NCBI RefSeq assembly: GCF_900177245.1
Contig: NZ_FXBM01000002.1
Span: 992,001-1,056,000 of the forward strand
Length of the DNA: 64,000 nucleotides
Direction: 5' to 3'
Origin: Rathayibacter oskolensis
GTDB lineage: Bacteria > Actinomycetota > Actinomycetes > Actinomycetales > Microbacteriaceae
Made by a program: the position numbers and the translations under genes. The notes under the pieces are model-generated. The model did no database searches, was not told where the DNA came from, and saw nothing but the letters and a program-made list of their open reading frames with translations. Every line of letters starts with the position of its first letter. Position 1 is the first letter of the stretch. This document shows, piece after piece, positions 18,466 through 27,675 of the stretch.

Positions 18466-19695
18466 TCAGACCCCTGCGGCGACCCCGTCGACCGCGTGCC
18501 CCGAGAGCCGCAGTGCCAGCGGGTCGGCGCGGACCCTGTCGAGTCCCGAGCGGACGGCGCCCAGCGCGACGGCCTGGTCGCCGAGCGTGGAGGCGAGGAT
18601 CCGCGGCGCCGGTGCGTGGACGCGGCCGACGAGGCGGCGCGCGACCTCGGCCAGCAGCGGCTCGACGGAGGCGGCCAGTGCGCCCCCGACGACGATCAGC
18701 GAGACGTCGAGCAGGTTCGCCAGAGTGGCGGCGACGGCGGTGAGCCGCTCGGCGAGGCGATCGACGATGGCCGCGGCCAGCGGGTCGCCGGCCTCCGCGG
18801 CCGCGAAGACCTGCTCGGCACCGGGGTTCTCGGTGCGGTCGAGGAGTGACGCGCTGCGGCGCGGTGCCGCGAGAGCCTCCCTCGCCCACAGGCGGGCCAG
18901 CGCGGCGATCCCCTCGGCCGACCCGACGCCCTCGACGAGGTCGAGGTAGCGCATCTCGCCGGTAAGCCCCCTCGAGCCTCTGAGCAGCCGGCCGCCGAGG
19001 ACGACGCCGCCGCCGAGCCGCTCGCCCGAGAGCAGGGTGAGGTAGTCGTCGGAGTCGACGGCCGCTCCCCGCCACCCCTCCGCGAGCGCGGCGAGGTTGG
19101 CGTCGTTGTCGATCACGGCGGCCCAGCCTCGGGCGGCGAACCGATCGGACAGGCCGGGGTTCATCACGGTCCAGAAGTCGTTGTCGCCCTCGGGGGAGCG
19201 GCCCCGGGCGTCGACCGGTGCCGGCACGCCGAAGGTGATCGCGAGGACCTCGGAGTCGGCGACACCGGCCTGCGCGAGCGTGCGGTCGAGGATCCGCTCG
19301 ATGTCGGCGAGTCGCCGCTCCGGCGGGACGTCCTCGACGTGCTCGTGGTCGACCGGCTCGACGTGCCGGGCGAGGGGGTCGCCGAGCAGATCGGCGACGA
19401 AGACCCCGACGCTGTGCTGTCCGGCGTCCACGCCGACCACCACTCCGGCCTCGCGCCGGAGTGCGTAGCGCCGCGCCGGGCGTCCCTTGATGTAGTCGCC
19501 CGCCGCGCGCTGGTTCGCCAGCTCCTCGATCCAGCCCAGCTCGATCAGGTCGTCGCAGACGGCGATGACCGTCGAGCGCGTGAGCCCGGTGCGCTCGATC
19601 AGATCGGAGGCGGTCATCGGCTCGCCGCTCCACGCGCAGCCGAGGACCTCGAGGGCGTTGCGTCGCCGCTGGAACGAGAACGTGCTGTCGGACAT
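18466..19695 (-). CDS. ROK family transcriptional regulator
   Basis: This 409-residue protein has an N-terminal winged helix (ASDLIERTGLTRSTVIAVCDDLIELGWI, in parts, about 28-55) and a ROK kinase-fold domain with VVGVDAGQHSVGVFVAD and VIDNDANLAALAEG. The usual ROK zinc motif is absent: EIGH is replaced by EMRY and the CxCGxxGCxE cysteines are missing. ATG 19695 has GGGAGGTGG upstream. It is divergent from a sugar ABC operon and so is probably its sugar-responsive repressor. Confidence 0.9.
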   Translation of the reverse strand: MSDSTFSFQRRRNALEVLGCAWSGEPMTASDLIERTGLTRSTVIAVCDDLIELGWIEELANQRAAGDYIKGRPARRYALRREAGVVVGVDAGQHSVGVFVADLLGDPLARHVEPVDHEHVEDVPPERRLADIERILDRTLAQAGVADSEVLAITFGVPAPVDARGRSPEGDNDFWTVMNPGLSDRFAARGWAAVIDNDANLAALAEGWRGAAVDSDDYLTLLSGERLGGGVVLGGRLLRGSRGLTGEMRYLDLVEGVGSAEGIAALARLWAREALAAPRRSASLLDRTENPGAEQVFAAAEAGDPLAAAIVDRLAERLTAVAATLANLLDVSLIVVGGALAASVEPLLAEVARRLVGRVHAPAPRILASTLGDQAVALGAVRSGLDRVRADPLALRLSGHAVDGVAAGV

Positions 19696-19760
19696 CCGCT
19701 CCACCTCCCTCTTGACCTCTGCCTGATCGGCTGCAACAGTACATCGCACACTAGATTTTC

Positions 19761-19776
19761 TCATTAGATTTAGTGA
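19761..19776. promoter_or_regulatory. Operator-like palindrome for the ROK regulator
   Basis: TCATTAGATTTAGTGA is an imperfect 16-nt palindrome (TCAnTAnA / TnTAnTGA) inside an unusually AT-rich stretch between the divergent ROK and sugar-transport genes. TAGATTT is also repeated 13 nt upstream (19752-19758). It is a plausible ROK binding site. Confidence 0.6.
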
Positions 19777-19814
19777 GCAGAGCAACTTATCCACGATCTC
19801 CGGGAGACGATGAC

Positions 19815-21098
19815 GTGCCCCTCGCAAACCCCTCCGCCGGCGGACTCAGCCGGCGCACCCTCCTCGCGGCGGCCGGCACCGGCGCCGCCGCTCTCGGCCT
19901 CGCCGCCTGTGCCTCGCCCTCCGGCTCGGGAGGCGTGACCCAGATCACGTTCCACCAGTCCAAGCCCGAGGTCATCGGCTACTTCGGCGACGTCATCGAG
20001 CGCTTCCACCAGTCGCAGTCGCGGATCAGGGTCGTCCACGACTTCTCCTCGAACCTCTCGGCCGAGTTCGTCCGCAGCAGCCCGCCCGACCTCGGCTGCC
20101 TGAACTACAACTTCGAGGTGGCGCGCTTCGTCGAGCGCGGAGCGTTCAGCGATCTGTCCGACCTGCCGGAGGCGGCGCGGATCAACCCCGCGATCCAGCC
20201 GCTGATCGAGCAGACGGCGAGCTACCCCGACCGCACCAGCGTGATCCCGTACTCGCTGATGATGGCCGCCGTGCTCTACAACCGCGAGATCTTCGCCGCC
20301 CAGGGCCTCGAGGTGCCGACGACGTGGACCGAGTTCGTCGCGGTCTGCGACGCGCTGACCGCCGCGGGCGTCACTCCGATCTACAGCACCTACAAGGATC
20401 CGTGGACGGTCTCGCAGGGCCTGTTCGACTACTCCGTCGGCGGTACGGTCGATCTCGAGTCGTTCTTCTCACGCCTCGAGGAGCAGGGCGTCGACGTGGG
20501 CCCGGAGTCGCCGGTCTCGTTCGAGAAGGACTTCGCCGGCCCGATGGAGCAGATGCTGCAGATCGCCGCCTACTCCCAGCCGAACGCGGCGAGCCGCGCC
20601 TACGGAGACGGCAACCTCGCCTTCTCGAACGGCGAGGCGGCGATGCTGCTCCAGGGCCCGTGGGCGCTGAGCGAGATCGCCAAGACGGCTCCCGACCTCT
20701 CGATCGGCGCGTTCCCGCTGCCGATGACCGACGAGCCCGACGACCGGCGCGTGCGGGTGAACATCGACCTGGCCCTCTGGATCCCCGAGGCCTCCCAGAA
20801 GAAGGAGGCGGCGCGCGAGTTCCTCGCGTTCCTGATGCAGCCCGAGATCATCGACTCCTACAACTCCGACAACAACGCCTTCGGAGTCACGACCGATGCG
20901 CCCGCGGTCACCCAGCCCACCCTGGTCGAGCTCCAGGAGTTCTACGACCGGGCCGCGTTCAGCCTCGGCGCCTCGCAGCTCGTGCCGCAGAACATCCCGC
21001 TCCAGAACTACGTGCAGGGCATGGTCCTCGGCTCCGACCCCGTGTCGACCCTGCGCACCATCGACGCCGACTGGGCGCGCATCGCGTTCCGCTCCTGA
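19815..21098 (+). CDS. Sugar ABC transporter substrate-binding lipoprotein
   Basis: This 427-residue solute-binding protein (family 1, MalE-like) has an N-terminal SRRTLLAAAG twin-arginine signal and lipobox LAAC with lipidated Cys at about 32. The mature part has the family pattern YNREIFAAQGLEVPTTWTEF and AYGDGNLAFSNGEAAMLLQGPWAL. GTG 19815 has GGGAG 8 nt upstream; an in-frame GTG at 19773 falls in the operator and is less likely. First gene of an uptake operon with two permeases and a GH13 enzyme, so maltose-type oligosaccharides are the likely cargo. No ATPase gene is present; a shared MsiK-type ATPase elsewhere is expected. Confidence 0.92.
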   Translation: MPLANPSAGGLSRRTLLAAAGTGAAALGLAACASPSGSGGVTQITFHQSKPEVIGYFGDVIERFHQSQSRIRVVHDFSSNLSAEFVRSSPPDLGCLNYNFEVARFVERGAFSDLSDLPEAARINPAIQPLIEQTASYPDRTSVIPYSLMMAAVLYNREIFAAQGLEVPTTWTEFVAVCDALTAAGVTPIYSTYKDPWTVSQGLFDYSVGGTVDLESFFSRLEEQGVDVGPESPVSFEKDFAGPMEQMLQIAAYSQPNAASRAYGDGNLAFSNGEAAMLLQGPWALSEIAKTAPDLSIGAFPLPMTDEPDDRRVRVNIDLALWIPEASQKKEAAREFLAFLMQPEIIDSYNSDNNAFGVTTDAPAVTQPTLVELQEFYDRAAFSLGASQLVPQNIPLQNYVQGMVLGSDPVSTLRTIDADWARIAFRS

Positions 21099-21133
21099 CC
21101 CCTTTTCCGACCCCTCTCAGAGACGAGACACCC

Positions 21134-22066
21134 ATGGCCCTCTCGACACCCACCCGAGCGGAGGAGCGCACCGTCGAGGCTCCCCGCCCCGTCGCCCCGC
21201 AACGACGCGGGCAGCGCACGGACAGGACCTTCCTCCTGTTCCTGCTCCCCGCCCTCGTGCTCTTCACGCTCGCGATCACCCTGCCCGCGATGATGGGCGT
21301 CTTCTTCAGCTTCACCGACTCCATCGGCTTCGGCGAGTGGAGCTTCATCGGGTTCACGAACTACGTGGCCCTGTTCTCCGATCCGGCGATCGCCGCCTCC
21401 TACGGCTTCACGGTCGGGCTGGCGCTGGTCACGGTGCTGCTGGTGAACGTGATCGCCTTCCTGCTCGCCATCGCGCTGACGACGCAGATCCGCGGCAAGG
21501 TCGCCCTGCGCGCGATCTTCGTGCTGCCGATGGTCGTCTCGGGCATCATCATCGCGTTCGTCTTCAACTTCCTCTTCTCGAACTCGCTGCCCGACTTCGC
21601 CGCCTCGGTCGGAGCCACTCCGCTGGCGACGAGCATGCTGGCCGACCCGAACCTGGCGTGGCTCGCGATCGTGATCGTGACCGCGTGGCAGTCGGTCCCC
21701 TCCGCGCTGCTCATCTACATCGCGGGAGTGCTCTCGATCCCCGGAGACGTCTACGAGGCCGCCTCGCTCGACGGGGCCTCCAGCTGGGGCCAGCTGCGGT
21801 CGATCACCCTCCCGCTCGTCGCGGGCTACGTCGTGATCAACCTGGTCATCGGGTTCAAGAACTTCCTCAACTCCTACGACATCATCGTCGGCCTCACCAA
21901 CGGAGGCCCCGGCACGTCGACCCGCAGCGTCGCGATGACGATCTTCTCGGGCTTCACCAGCGGCGACTACGCCTACCAGATGGCCAACGCCACGATCTTC
22001 TTCCTCATCGCGCTCGTGATCGCGCTCGTACAGCTGCGCATCTCGCGCGGAAAGGCGGCCTTCTGA
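21134..22066 (+). CDS. Sugar ABC transporter permease (MalF-like)
   Basis: This 310-residue inner-membrane permease has six predicted membrane segments after a basic 30-residue tail. The cytoplasmic EAA loop reads EAASLDGASSWGQLRSITLP (about residue 213), the contact with the ATPase. The segment NSYDIIVGLTNGGPG is typical of CUT1 systems. The stop and the next start overlap (TGATG), so it is translated together with its partner. Confidence 0.94.
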   Translation: MALSTPTRAEERTVEAPRPVAPQRRGQRTDRTFLLFLLPALVLFTLAITLPAMMGVFFSFTDSIGFGEWSFIGFTNYVALFSDPAIAASYGFTVGLALVTVLLVNVIAFLLAIALTTQIRGKVALRAIFVLPMVVSGIIIAFVFNFLFSNSLPDFAASVGATPLATSMLADPNLAWLAIVIVTAWQSVPSALLIYIAGVLSIPGDVYEAASLDGASSWGQLRSITLPLVAGYVVINLVIGFKNFLNSYDIIVGLTNGGPGTSTRSVAMTIFSGFTSGDYAYQMANATIFFLIALVIALVQLRISRGKAAF

Positions 22067-22965
22067 TGACCAGCCAGGTCCCCCTCTCGCCCGCCCTCCC
22101 GGGCAACCGCGCCGCCGCGAACGCGGACGCGTCCCGTGGCGCCCGCCGCCGCCGCTCCAACCTGATCCTCACGGTGATCCTCGCGGTCTGCGCGCTCTCG
22201 GTCATCGCCCCGCTCTGGGTCACCGTCACCATGGCGTTCAAGACCACGGCGCAGGCGGTCGACGGCAACGCCTTCTCGCTCCCGGCACCGTTCTCGGTCG
22301 ACGGGTTCGTGCAGGCGTGGAACCTCACCGACTTCCCCCGCGGGTTCGCGATCTCGATCTTCGTCACCGCGATCACCGTCGGCGGCACGATCGTCCTCAG
22401 CGCCCTCGCCGCCTTCGCGATCTCGCGCAACTGGGACCGCCGGTTCTACCGCTGGTCGTTCTTCTACCTGCTGGCGGCGATGTTCCTGCCGTTCCCGGTG
22501 CTCGCCCTCTCGCAGGTCTCGCTGACCGGACTGGTCGGGCTCGACAACCCGCTGGGCGTCGCGATCCTGCACGTGATGTTCCAGCTGTCCTTCAGCGTCA
22601 TGCTCTTCACGGCCTTCCTCCGCTCGCTGCCCGAGGAGCTCGAGGAGAGCGCTCGGCTCGACGGCGCGACGACCAACCAGGTCTTCTGGAGACTCGTCTT
22701 CCCGCTGCTCGCCCCGATGAGCGCAACGGTCGGCATCTTCGCCTTCCTCGCCTCCTGGAACGACTTCATGATGCCGTCGCTGATCACGTCCGACCCGTCG
22801 CTGCAGACGCTGCCGGTGCTGCAGAGCATCTTCCAGACGCAGTTCAGCAACAACTACAACGTGTCCTTCGCGTCCTACCTGATGGCGATGGCGCCGGCGA
22901 TCATCGTGTACCTCTTCACCCAGCGCTGGGTGATGTCCGGCGTCACGCAAGGCGCGATCAAGTAG
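22066..22965 (+). CDS. Sugar ABC transporter permease (MalG-like)
   Basis: This 299-residue partner permease has six membrane segments. The EAA loop is LEESARLDGATTNQVFWRLVFP (in parts) and the C-terminus is QRWVMSGVTQGAIK, a near-invariant CUT1 ending. It is coupled to the upstream permease by overlapping codons. The TAG stop is the first base of a structured repeat, which separates it from the GH13 gene 265 nt downstream. Confidence 0.94.
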   Translation: MTSQVPLSPALPGNRAAANADASRGARRRRSNLILTVILAVCALSVIAPLWVTVTMAFKTTAQAVDGNAFSLPAPFSVDGFVQAWNLTDFPRGFAISIFVTAITVGGTIVLSALAAFAISRNWDRRFYRWSFFYLLAAMFLPFPVLALSQVSLTGLVGLDNPLGVAILHVMFQLSFSVMLFTAFLRSLPEELEESARLDGATTNQVFWRLVFPLLAPMSATVGIFAFLASWNDFMMPSLITSDPSLQTLPVLQSIFQTQFSNNYNVSFASYLMAMAPAIIVYLFTQRWVMSGVTQGAIK

Positions 22966-23074
22966 GGCTCGCGGGCCTCGGGGCGGCCATCTGCGGCGTT
23001 GTCGTCGGTCGCCGTAGCTCCGCTACGACTCCCTCCTCCGCCTTGCAGCTGACCACCCCGAGGCCCGCGGGCTC
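22965..23074. repeat. Stop-codon-linked structured repeat, copy 2
   Basis: The left arm starts at the last base of the permease stop (22965-22986) and pairs with 23053-23074 over 22 positions with one mismatch and two G-U pairs. The core CATCTGCGGCGTTGTCGTCG and CCCTCCTCCGCCTTGCAGCT match copies 3 and 4. The inner hairpin differs in sequence (CGTAGC-TCC-GCTACG) yet is fully paired. Confidence 0.88.
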
Positions 23075-23140
23075 AGCTCCGGGGTGCGGTCCAGCAGGGG
23101 GCCGCGCTTCGCGCGAGCGGGAGCAGGGGCGGGGGCCGCT

Positions 23141-23175
23141 GATCGAGTAGCCCGCGCAGCGGGTACATCGAGATC
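23141..23175. repeat. Intergenic palindrome, TCTCGATA/GATCGAGTAG family
   Basis: GATCGAGTAG-CCCGCGCAGCGGG-TACATCGAGATCC: a central CCCGC-GCA-GCGGG hairpin flanked by partly complementary GATCGAG and CGAGATC. It is close to the copy at 29212-29277 and lies just upstream of the GH13 gene. Confidence 0.75.
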
Positions 23176-23230
23176 CGCGTCCTCCAGAGGACCGATACGA
23201 ACGAACAAGACCGACGATCGAGAGGAACAC

Positions 23231-24880
23231 ATGACCGAGACGGTGCTCACCAGGAGCGGGACGAAGGACGACGCGCTGTGGTGGCGTCAGGCGGCGGTCT
23301 ACCAGATCTATCCGCGGAGCTTCGCGGACGCGAACGGGGACGGGATCGGCGATCTCGCCGGAGTCATCCAGCGCATCCCCTACCTGCGGGAACTGGGGAT
23401 CGATGCGGTGTGGCTCAGCCCGTTCTACCCGTCCGCGCTGGCCGACGGCGGGTACGACGTGGCCGACTACCGCGACGTCGACCCGCGGATCGGCACGCTC
23501 GCCGAGTTCGACGAGCTGACGGCGCTCCTGCACGACGCGGGGATCCGCGTGATCGTCGACATCGTGCCGAACCACTCGTCCGACCTGCACCCGTGGTTCC
23601 AGGAGGCGCTCGCCGCGCCGAAGGGATCCCCCGAGCGGGAGCGCTACGTGTTCCGCGACGGCCGCGGCGACTCGGGCGAGCTGCCGCCGAGCGACTGGGA
23701 GTCGGTCTTCGGCGGGCCCGCCTGGGAGCCGGTCGGCGACGGCCAGTGGTACCTGCACCTGTTCGCGAAGGAGCAGCCCGACTGGAACTGGGCGAACCGC
23801 GAGATCCGGGACGACTTCCTCGAGACCCTCCGCTTCTGGTCGGATCGCGGAGTCGACGGGTTCCGCATCGACGTGGCTCACTCGCTGGTGAAGGATCTGA
23901 CCGAGCCGCTCGCCGCCTCCGCCGACCTCGCCGAGCAGCGCCTCGACGGCTCGCACCCCTTCTGGGACCGCGACGAGGTGCACGAGGTGTACGCCGAGTG
24001 GCGCGCCCTCTTCGACTCCTACGACCCGCCGCGCACCGCCGTGGCGGAGGCGTGGGTCGACGCCTCCAGGCGCGCCCGCTACGCGAGCCCCGAGGGGCTC
24101 GGCCAGGCGTTCAACTTCGATCTGCTCGAGGCCGACCTCGACGCCGACACCTTCCACCGCCTGATCTCGTTCAACCTCGAACTGGCCGCCGAGTCGGGCT
24201 CGTCGACGACCTGGGTGCTCTCGAACCACGACGTCGTCCGGCACGCCACTCGCTACGGGCTGCCGTCGCAGGGTGATGCTCCGGTGGCTCCAGCCAAGGA
24301 GTGGCTGCTCAGCGGAGGAGTGGAGCCGGTCCTCGATCGTGAGAAGGGCCTGCGTCGCGCCCGCGCCGCGACCCTTCTGCTGCTCGCTCTGCCCGGATCG
24401 GCGTACCTCTACCAGGGCGAGGAGCTGGGCCTGCACGAGGTCGCCGGCATCCCCGACGCCGACCGCCAGGACCCGACGTTCTTCCGCAGCGGCGGGACCG
24501 ACGTCGGCCGCGACGGCTGCCGGGTGCCGCTGCCGTGGGAGTCGGCGGGCACGTCCTTCGGGTTCGGACCGGGTGGCGCCCACCTGCCCCAGCCCGCCTG
24601 GTTCGCCGACGCCTCCGTCGAGGTCGAGGAGCTGCGGGAGGAGTCGACCCTGTCGCTCTACCGCCGCGCACTCGCCCTGCGGCACGCGCTGCAGACCGAG
24701 GAGCAGCTGGAGTGGCGGGAGAGCGAGGAGGGTGTGCTGCACTTCGCACGCCCGAACGGCTGGCGCTCGGTCACGAACCTCGGCGAGACGGACGCCGTCC
24801 TGCCCGCGGGGGAGATCCTGCTGGCGAGCGGACCGGTCGACGGCGTGCTTCCTCCGGACACCACGGTCTGGCTGCGCTGA
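23231..24880 (+). CDS. Glycoside hydrolase family 13 alpha-glucosidase / oligo-1,6-glucosidase
   Basis: This 549-residue cytoplasmic GH13 enzyme has YQIYPRSFADANGDGIGDL at the N-terminus and VDIVPNHSS. The catalytic triad is Asp214 (DGFRIDVAH), Glu273 (VAEAW) and Asp334 (LSNHD). QPDWNWAN after the B domain is typical of alpha-glucosidases. AGAGGAA precedes the ATG. It follows the sugar permeases, so it should split the imported alpha-linked oligosaccharides. The repeat elements upstream suggest it may also have its own transcription start. Confidence 0.94.
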   Translation: MTETVLTRSGTKDDALWWRQAAVYQIYPRSFADANGDGIGDLAGVIQRIPYLRELGIDAVWLSPFYPSALADGGYDVADYRDVDPRIGTLAEFDELTALLHDAGIRVIVDIVPNHSSDLHPWFQEALAAPKGSPERERYVFRDGRGDSGELPPSDWESVFGGPAWEPVGDGQWYLHLFAKEQPDWNWANREIRDDFLETLRFWSDRGVDGFRIDVAHSLVKDLTEPLAASADLAEQRLDGSHPFWDRDEVHEVYAEWRALFDSYDPPRTAVAEAWVDASRRARYASPEGLGQAFNFDLLEADLDADTFHRLISFNLELAAESGSSTTWVLSNHDVVRHATRYGLPSQGDAPVAPAKEWLLSGGVEPVLDREKGLRRARAATLLLLALPGSAYLYQGEELGLHEVAGIPDADRQDPTFFRSGGTDVGRDGCRVPLPWESAGTSFGFGPGGAHLPQPAWFADASVEVEELREESTLSLYRRALALRHALQTEEQLEWRESEEGVLHFARPNGWRSVTNLGETDAVLPAGEILLASGPVDGVLPPDTTVWLR

Positions 24881-24891
24881 CGGGCTGAACG

Positions 24892-24931
24892 ACGAAGGCG
24901 CTCCTGCACGCGTGTGCGGGAGCGCCTTCGT
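24892..24931. terminator. Bidirectional hairpin terminator
   Basis: ACGAAGGCGCTCC pairs with GGAGCGCCTTCGT, extended by TGCAC/GTGCG around a short loop. It sits between the convergent GH13 and gnd genes. No U-tract is needed if it acts in both directions; function is inferred. Confidence 0.85.
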
Positions 24932-24940
24932 GGTTGCGGG

Positions 24941-26398
24941 TCAGTGCGTCGAGGGGTCCTGCTCGACCTCGGTGCGGTCGCCCGACCACAGCGTGTGGAA
25001 GGTGCCCTCCTTGTCGACGCGCTGGTAGGTGTGCGCCCCGAAGAAGTCGCGCTGACCCTGCACGAGCGCGGCCGGGAGGCGCTCGGAGGCGAGCGAGTCG
25101 TAGTACGACAGCGCGGCGCCGAAGCCCGGGATCGGCACGCCCGAGAGGGCGGCGGTCGAGACGATGCGGCGCCAGGCCGCCTCGCCGTTCGCGACGGCCT
25201 CGGCGAAGTACGGGTCCTCGAGGAGCGTGGTGATGCCCGCGTCCTCGGCGTAGGCGTCGACGATGCGGTTCAGGAACTGGGCGCGGATGATGCAGCCCGC
25301 GCGCCAGATCTTCGCGACAGCGCCCTTGTCGATCTCCCAGCCGTACTTCTCGGCGCCGGCGAGGATCGCATCGAAGCCCTGCGAGTAGGCGACGACCTTC
25401 GAGGCGTAGAGGGCCGCGCGGACGTCGTCCTCGAAGCCCTCGTACTTCTCGACCGGGGTCGGTCGCGAGGTGACGCGCTTCTGCACGGCCGCGCGCTGCT
25501 GCGGCTTGGAGGAGACGGCGCGGGCGAAGACGGCCTCGGCGATGCCTCCGACGGGCACGCCGAGGTCGAGCGCGTTCTGCACGGTCCACACCCCGGTGCC
25601 CTTCGAACCGGCCTGGTCGAGCACGATGTCGATGAAGGGCTTGCCGGTGTCGGCGTCGATCTGGCGGAGCACCTCGGCGGTGATCTCGATGAGGTACGAC
25701 TCCAGGTCGCCCTTGTTCCAGGCGTCGAAGACCTCGGCGATCGCGGCGGGCTCGTGACCGCCGACGGTGCGGAGGAGGTCGTAGGCCTCGGCGATGAGCT
25801 GCATGTCGGCGTACTCGATGCCGTTGTGGATCATCTTGACGAAGTGGCCGGCGCCGTCGGTGCCGATGTGCGTGACGCAGGGCTCGCCCTCGGCGATCGC
25901 GGCGATCGACGAGAGGATCGGGCCGAGCGTCCTGTACGACTCCACCGAGCCGCCGGGCATGATCGACGGGCCCTTGAGCGCGCCCTCCTCGCCGCCCGAG
26001 ATGCCGGTGCCGACGAAGTGGATGCCGGTCTCGCGGACCGTCTTCTCACGGCGGATGGTGTCGGTGAAGAGGGCGTTGCCTCCGTCGACGATGATGTCGC
26101 CGGGCTCGAAGACCTTCGTGAGCTGCTCGATCACGGCGTCGGTGCCGCGGCCGGCCTGGACCATGATGATCGCGGTGCGCGGGGTCTGCAGCGACGCGGC
26201 GAAGGCCTCGATCGTCTCCGAGGCGACGAAGCCGGCCTCGGGGTGCTCGGTGATGAGGGTCTCGGTGCGGCCGTAGGAGCGGTTGAAGACGGCGACGGTG
26301 TTGCCCTCGCGGCTGGCGAGGTTGCGGGCGAGGTTCGAGCCCATCACCGCCAGACCGACGACTCCGATGTTGGCGGTGGCGGTGGGGTTGTCAGACAC
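24941..26398 (-). CDS. gnd: 6-phosphogluconate dehydrogenase, decarboxylating
   Basis: This 485-residue enzyme of the oxidative pentose phosphate pathway makes ribulose-5-phosphate and NADPH. It shows GLAVMGSNLARNLA (NADP loop), GTGISGGEEGALKGPSIMPGG, and the catalytic GAGHFVKMIHNGIEYADMQ. The C-terminus FFGAHTYQRVD is typical. The GTG start at 26398 has GAGGAGAA upstream. Length fits the long bacterial homodimeric type. Confidence 0.96.
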   Translation of the reverse strand: MSDNPTATANIGVVGLAVMGSNLARNLASREGNTVAVFNRSYGRTETLITEHPEAGFVASETIEAFAASLQTPRTAIIMVQAGRGTDAVIEQLTKVFEPGDIIVDGGNALFTDTIRREKTVRETGIHFVGTGISGGEEGALKGPSIMPGGSVESYRTLGPILSSIAAIAEGEPCVTHIGTDGAGHFVKMIHNGIEYADMQLIAEAYDLLRTVGGHEPAAIAEVFDAWNKGDLESYLIEITAEVLRQIDADTGKPFIDIVLDQAGSKGTGVWTVQNALDLGVPVGGIAEAVFARAVSSKPQQRAAVQKRVTSRPTPVEKYEGFEDDVRAALYASKVVAYSQGFDAILAGAEKYGWEIDKGAVAKIWRAGCIIRAQFLNRIVDAYAEDAGITTLLEDPYFAEAVANGEAAWRRIVSTAALSGVPIPGFGAALSYYDSLASERLPAALVQGQRDFFGAHTYQRVDKEGTFHTLWSGDRTEVEQDPSTH

Positions 26399-26582
26399 GG
26401 TTCTCCTCGAGGTACGCGTTCAGGAACGGATCCCAGGCTATCGCCGGGCACCCTTTCCGACCCCGGCCCGACCGCGCACGTCCGTCGCCACCGCGACGCA
26501 CGGCCGTGCGCCGAGGGAGCACCGGACCGTCGAGGCCGCCGGAGAGGGCCGGGCTCCTCCGAGGTCCGGGGCGCCCTCGGCC

Positions 26583-27599
26583 TCAGGCTCCGTGGCCGGC
26601 GGGCACGCGCTCCGACGGGATCGGAGGCGGCGGCGGGGTGCCGTCACCGAACGGGCGGCCGCCGAGCTCCTCCCGGCCCGAGCGGACGAGCCAGCCGGAC
26701 AGGTCGGGGCCCTTCGGGACGACTCCGGTCGGATTGATGTCGCGCTGCACCTCGTAGTAGTGCGACTTGATGTGCACGAAGTCGATCGTGTCGCCGAACC
26801 CCGGAGTCGCGAACAGGTCGCGGGCGTAGCCCCAGAGGGCGGGCATCGCCGAGAGCAGGTTCCGGTTCGCCTTGAAGTGGCTGTAGTAGACCGCGTCGAA
26901 GCGGGCGAGGGTGGTGAACAGGCGCACATCCGCCTCGGTGATGGTGTCGCCGACCAGGTAGCGCCGCGTCGACAGGCGCTCCTCGAGCCAGTCCAGGCGC
27001 GCCCAGAGGCGGTCGTAGGCGCGGTCGTACGACCGCTGCGATCCCGCGAACCCGCACTTGTAGACGCCGTTGTTCACGTCGTGGAAGACGAGCTCGGCGA
27101 CCTCGTCGATCTCGTCACGGTGCTTCTCGGGGTAGAGATCGGGGGCGCCCTCGCGGTGGAACCGCGTCCACTCCGTCGAGAAGTCGAGCGTCATCACCGG
27201 GTAGTCGTTGGTGACGACCTGACCGGTCGGGATGTCGACGATCGCGGGCACGGTGATGCCCCGCGGGTAGTCGGGGAAGCGCGCGAAGAACGCGTCCTGG
27301 AGCCGGGGGATCCCCAGGACCGGGTCGACGCCTCCGGGATCGAGGTCGAAGGTCCAGCTGCGCTTGTCGTGGGTCGGACCGCAGATCCCCATCGAGATCG
27401 CGTCCTCGAGGCCGAGCAGGCGGCGCACGATCACCGCGCGGTTCGCCCACGGGCAGGCGCGGGCCACCACGAGGCGGTACCGCCCCGCCTCGACCGGGTA
27501 GCCGTCGCGGCCGTCGGCGGTGATCCGCGTCGGGATGTAGTTGGTGTCGCGGTGGAAGCCGTTCTTCTCCACGTAGGAGCCGAAGTCGTCGTTCGTCAT
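26583..27599 (-). CDS. Glutathionyl-hydroquinone reductase-like (Xi-class GST)
   Basis: This 338-residue thiol-transferase has the Xi-class active site ACPWANR (Cys near 49) and the downstream FDLDPGGVDPVLG and NNGVYKCGFAGSQ motifs. The family reduces glutathionyl-hydroquinones. Actinobacteria generally make mycothiol instead of glutathione, so a mycothiol conjugate is the likelier substrate; that is inference. It ends in a Pro-rich tail. The 183 nt between it and gnd hold nothing recognised. Confidence 0.9.
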   Translation of the reverse strand: MTNDDFGSYVEKNGFHRDTNYIPTRITADGRDGYPVEAGRYRLVVARACPWANRAVIVRRLLGLEDAISMGICGPTHDKRSWTFDLDPGGVDPVLGIPRLQDAFFARFPDYPRGITVPAIVDIPTGQVVTNDYPVMTLDFSTEWTRFHREGAPDLYPEKHRDEIDEVAELVFHDVNNGVYKCGFAGSQRSYDRAYDRLWARLDWLEERLSTRRYLVGDTITEADVRLFTTLARFDAVYYSHFKANRNLLSAMPALWGYARDLFATPGFGDTIDFVHIKSHYYEVQRDINPTGVVPKGPDLSGWLVRSGREELGGRPFGDGTPPPPPIPSERVPAGHGA

Positions 27600-27675
27600 G
27601 CCCGCACGCTAGCCAGCCCGCCTGTGCGGACGGTCCGCTGCCGCCCGGGCGGTGGCGGGGGAGGGACATCCCCGG

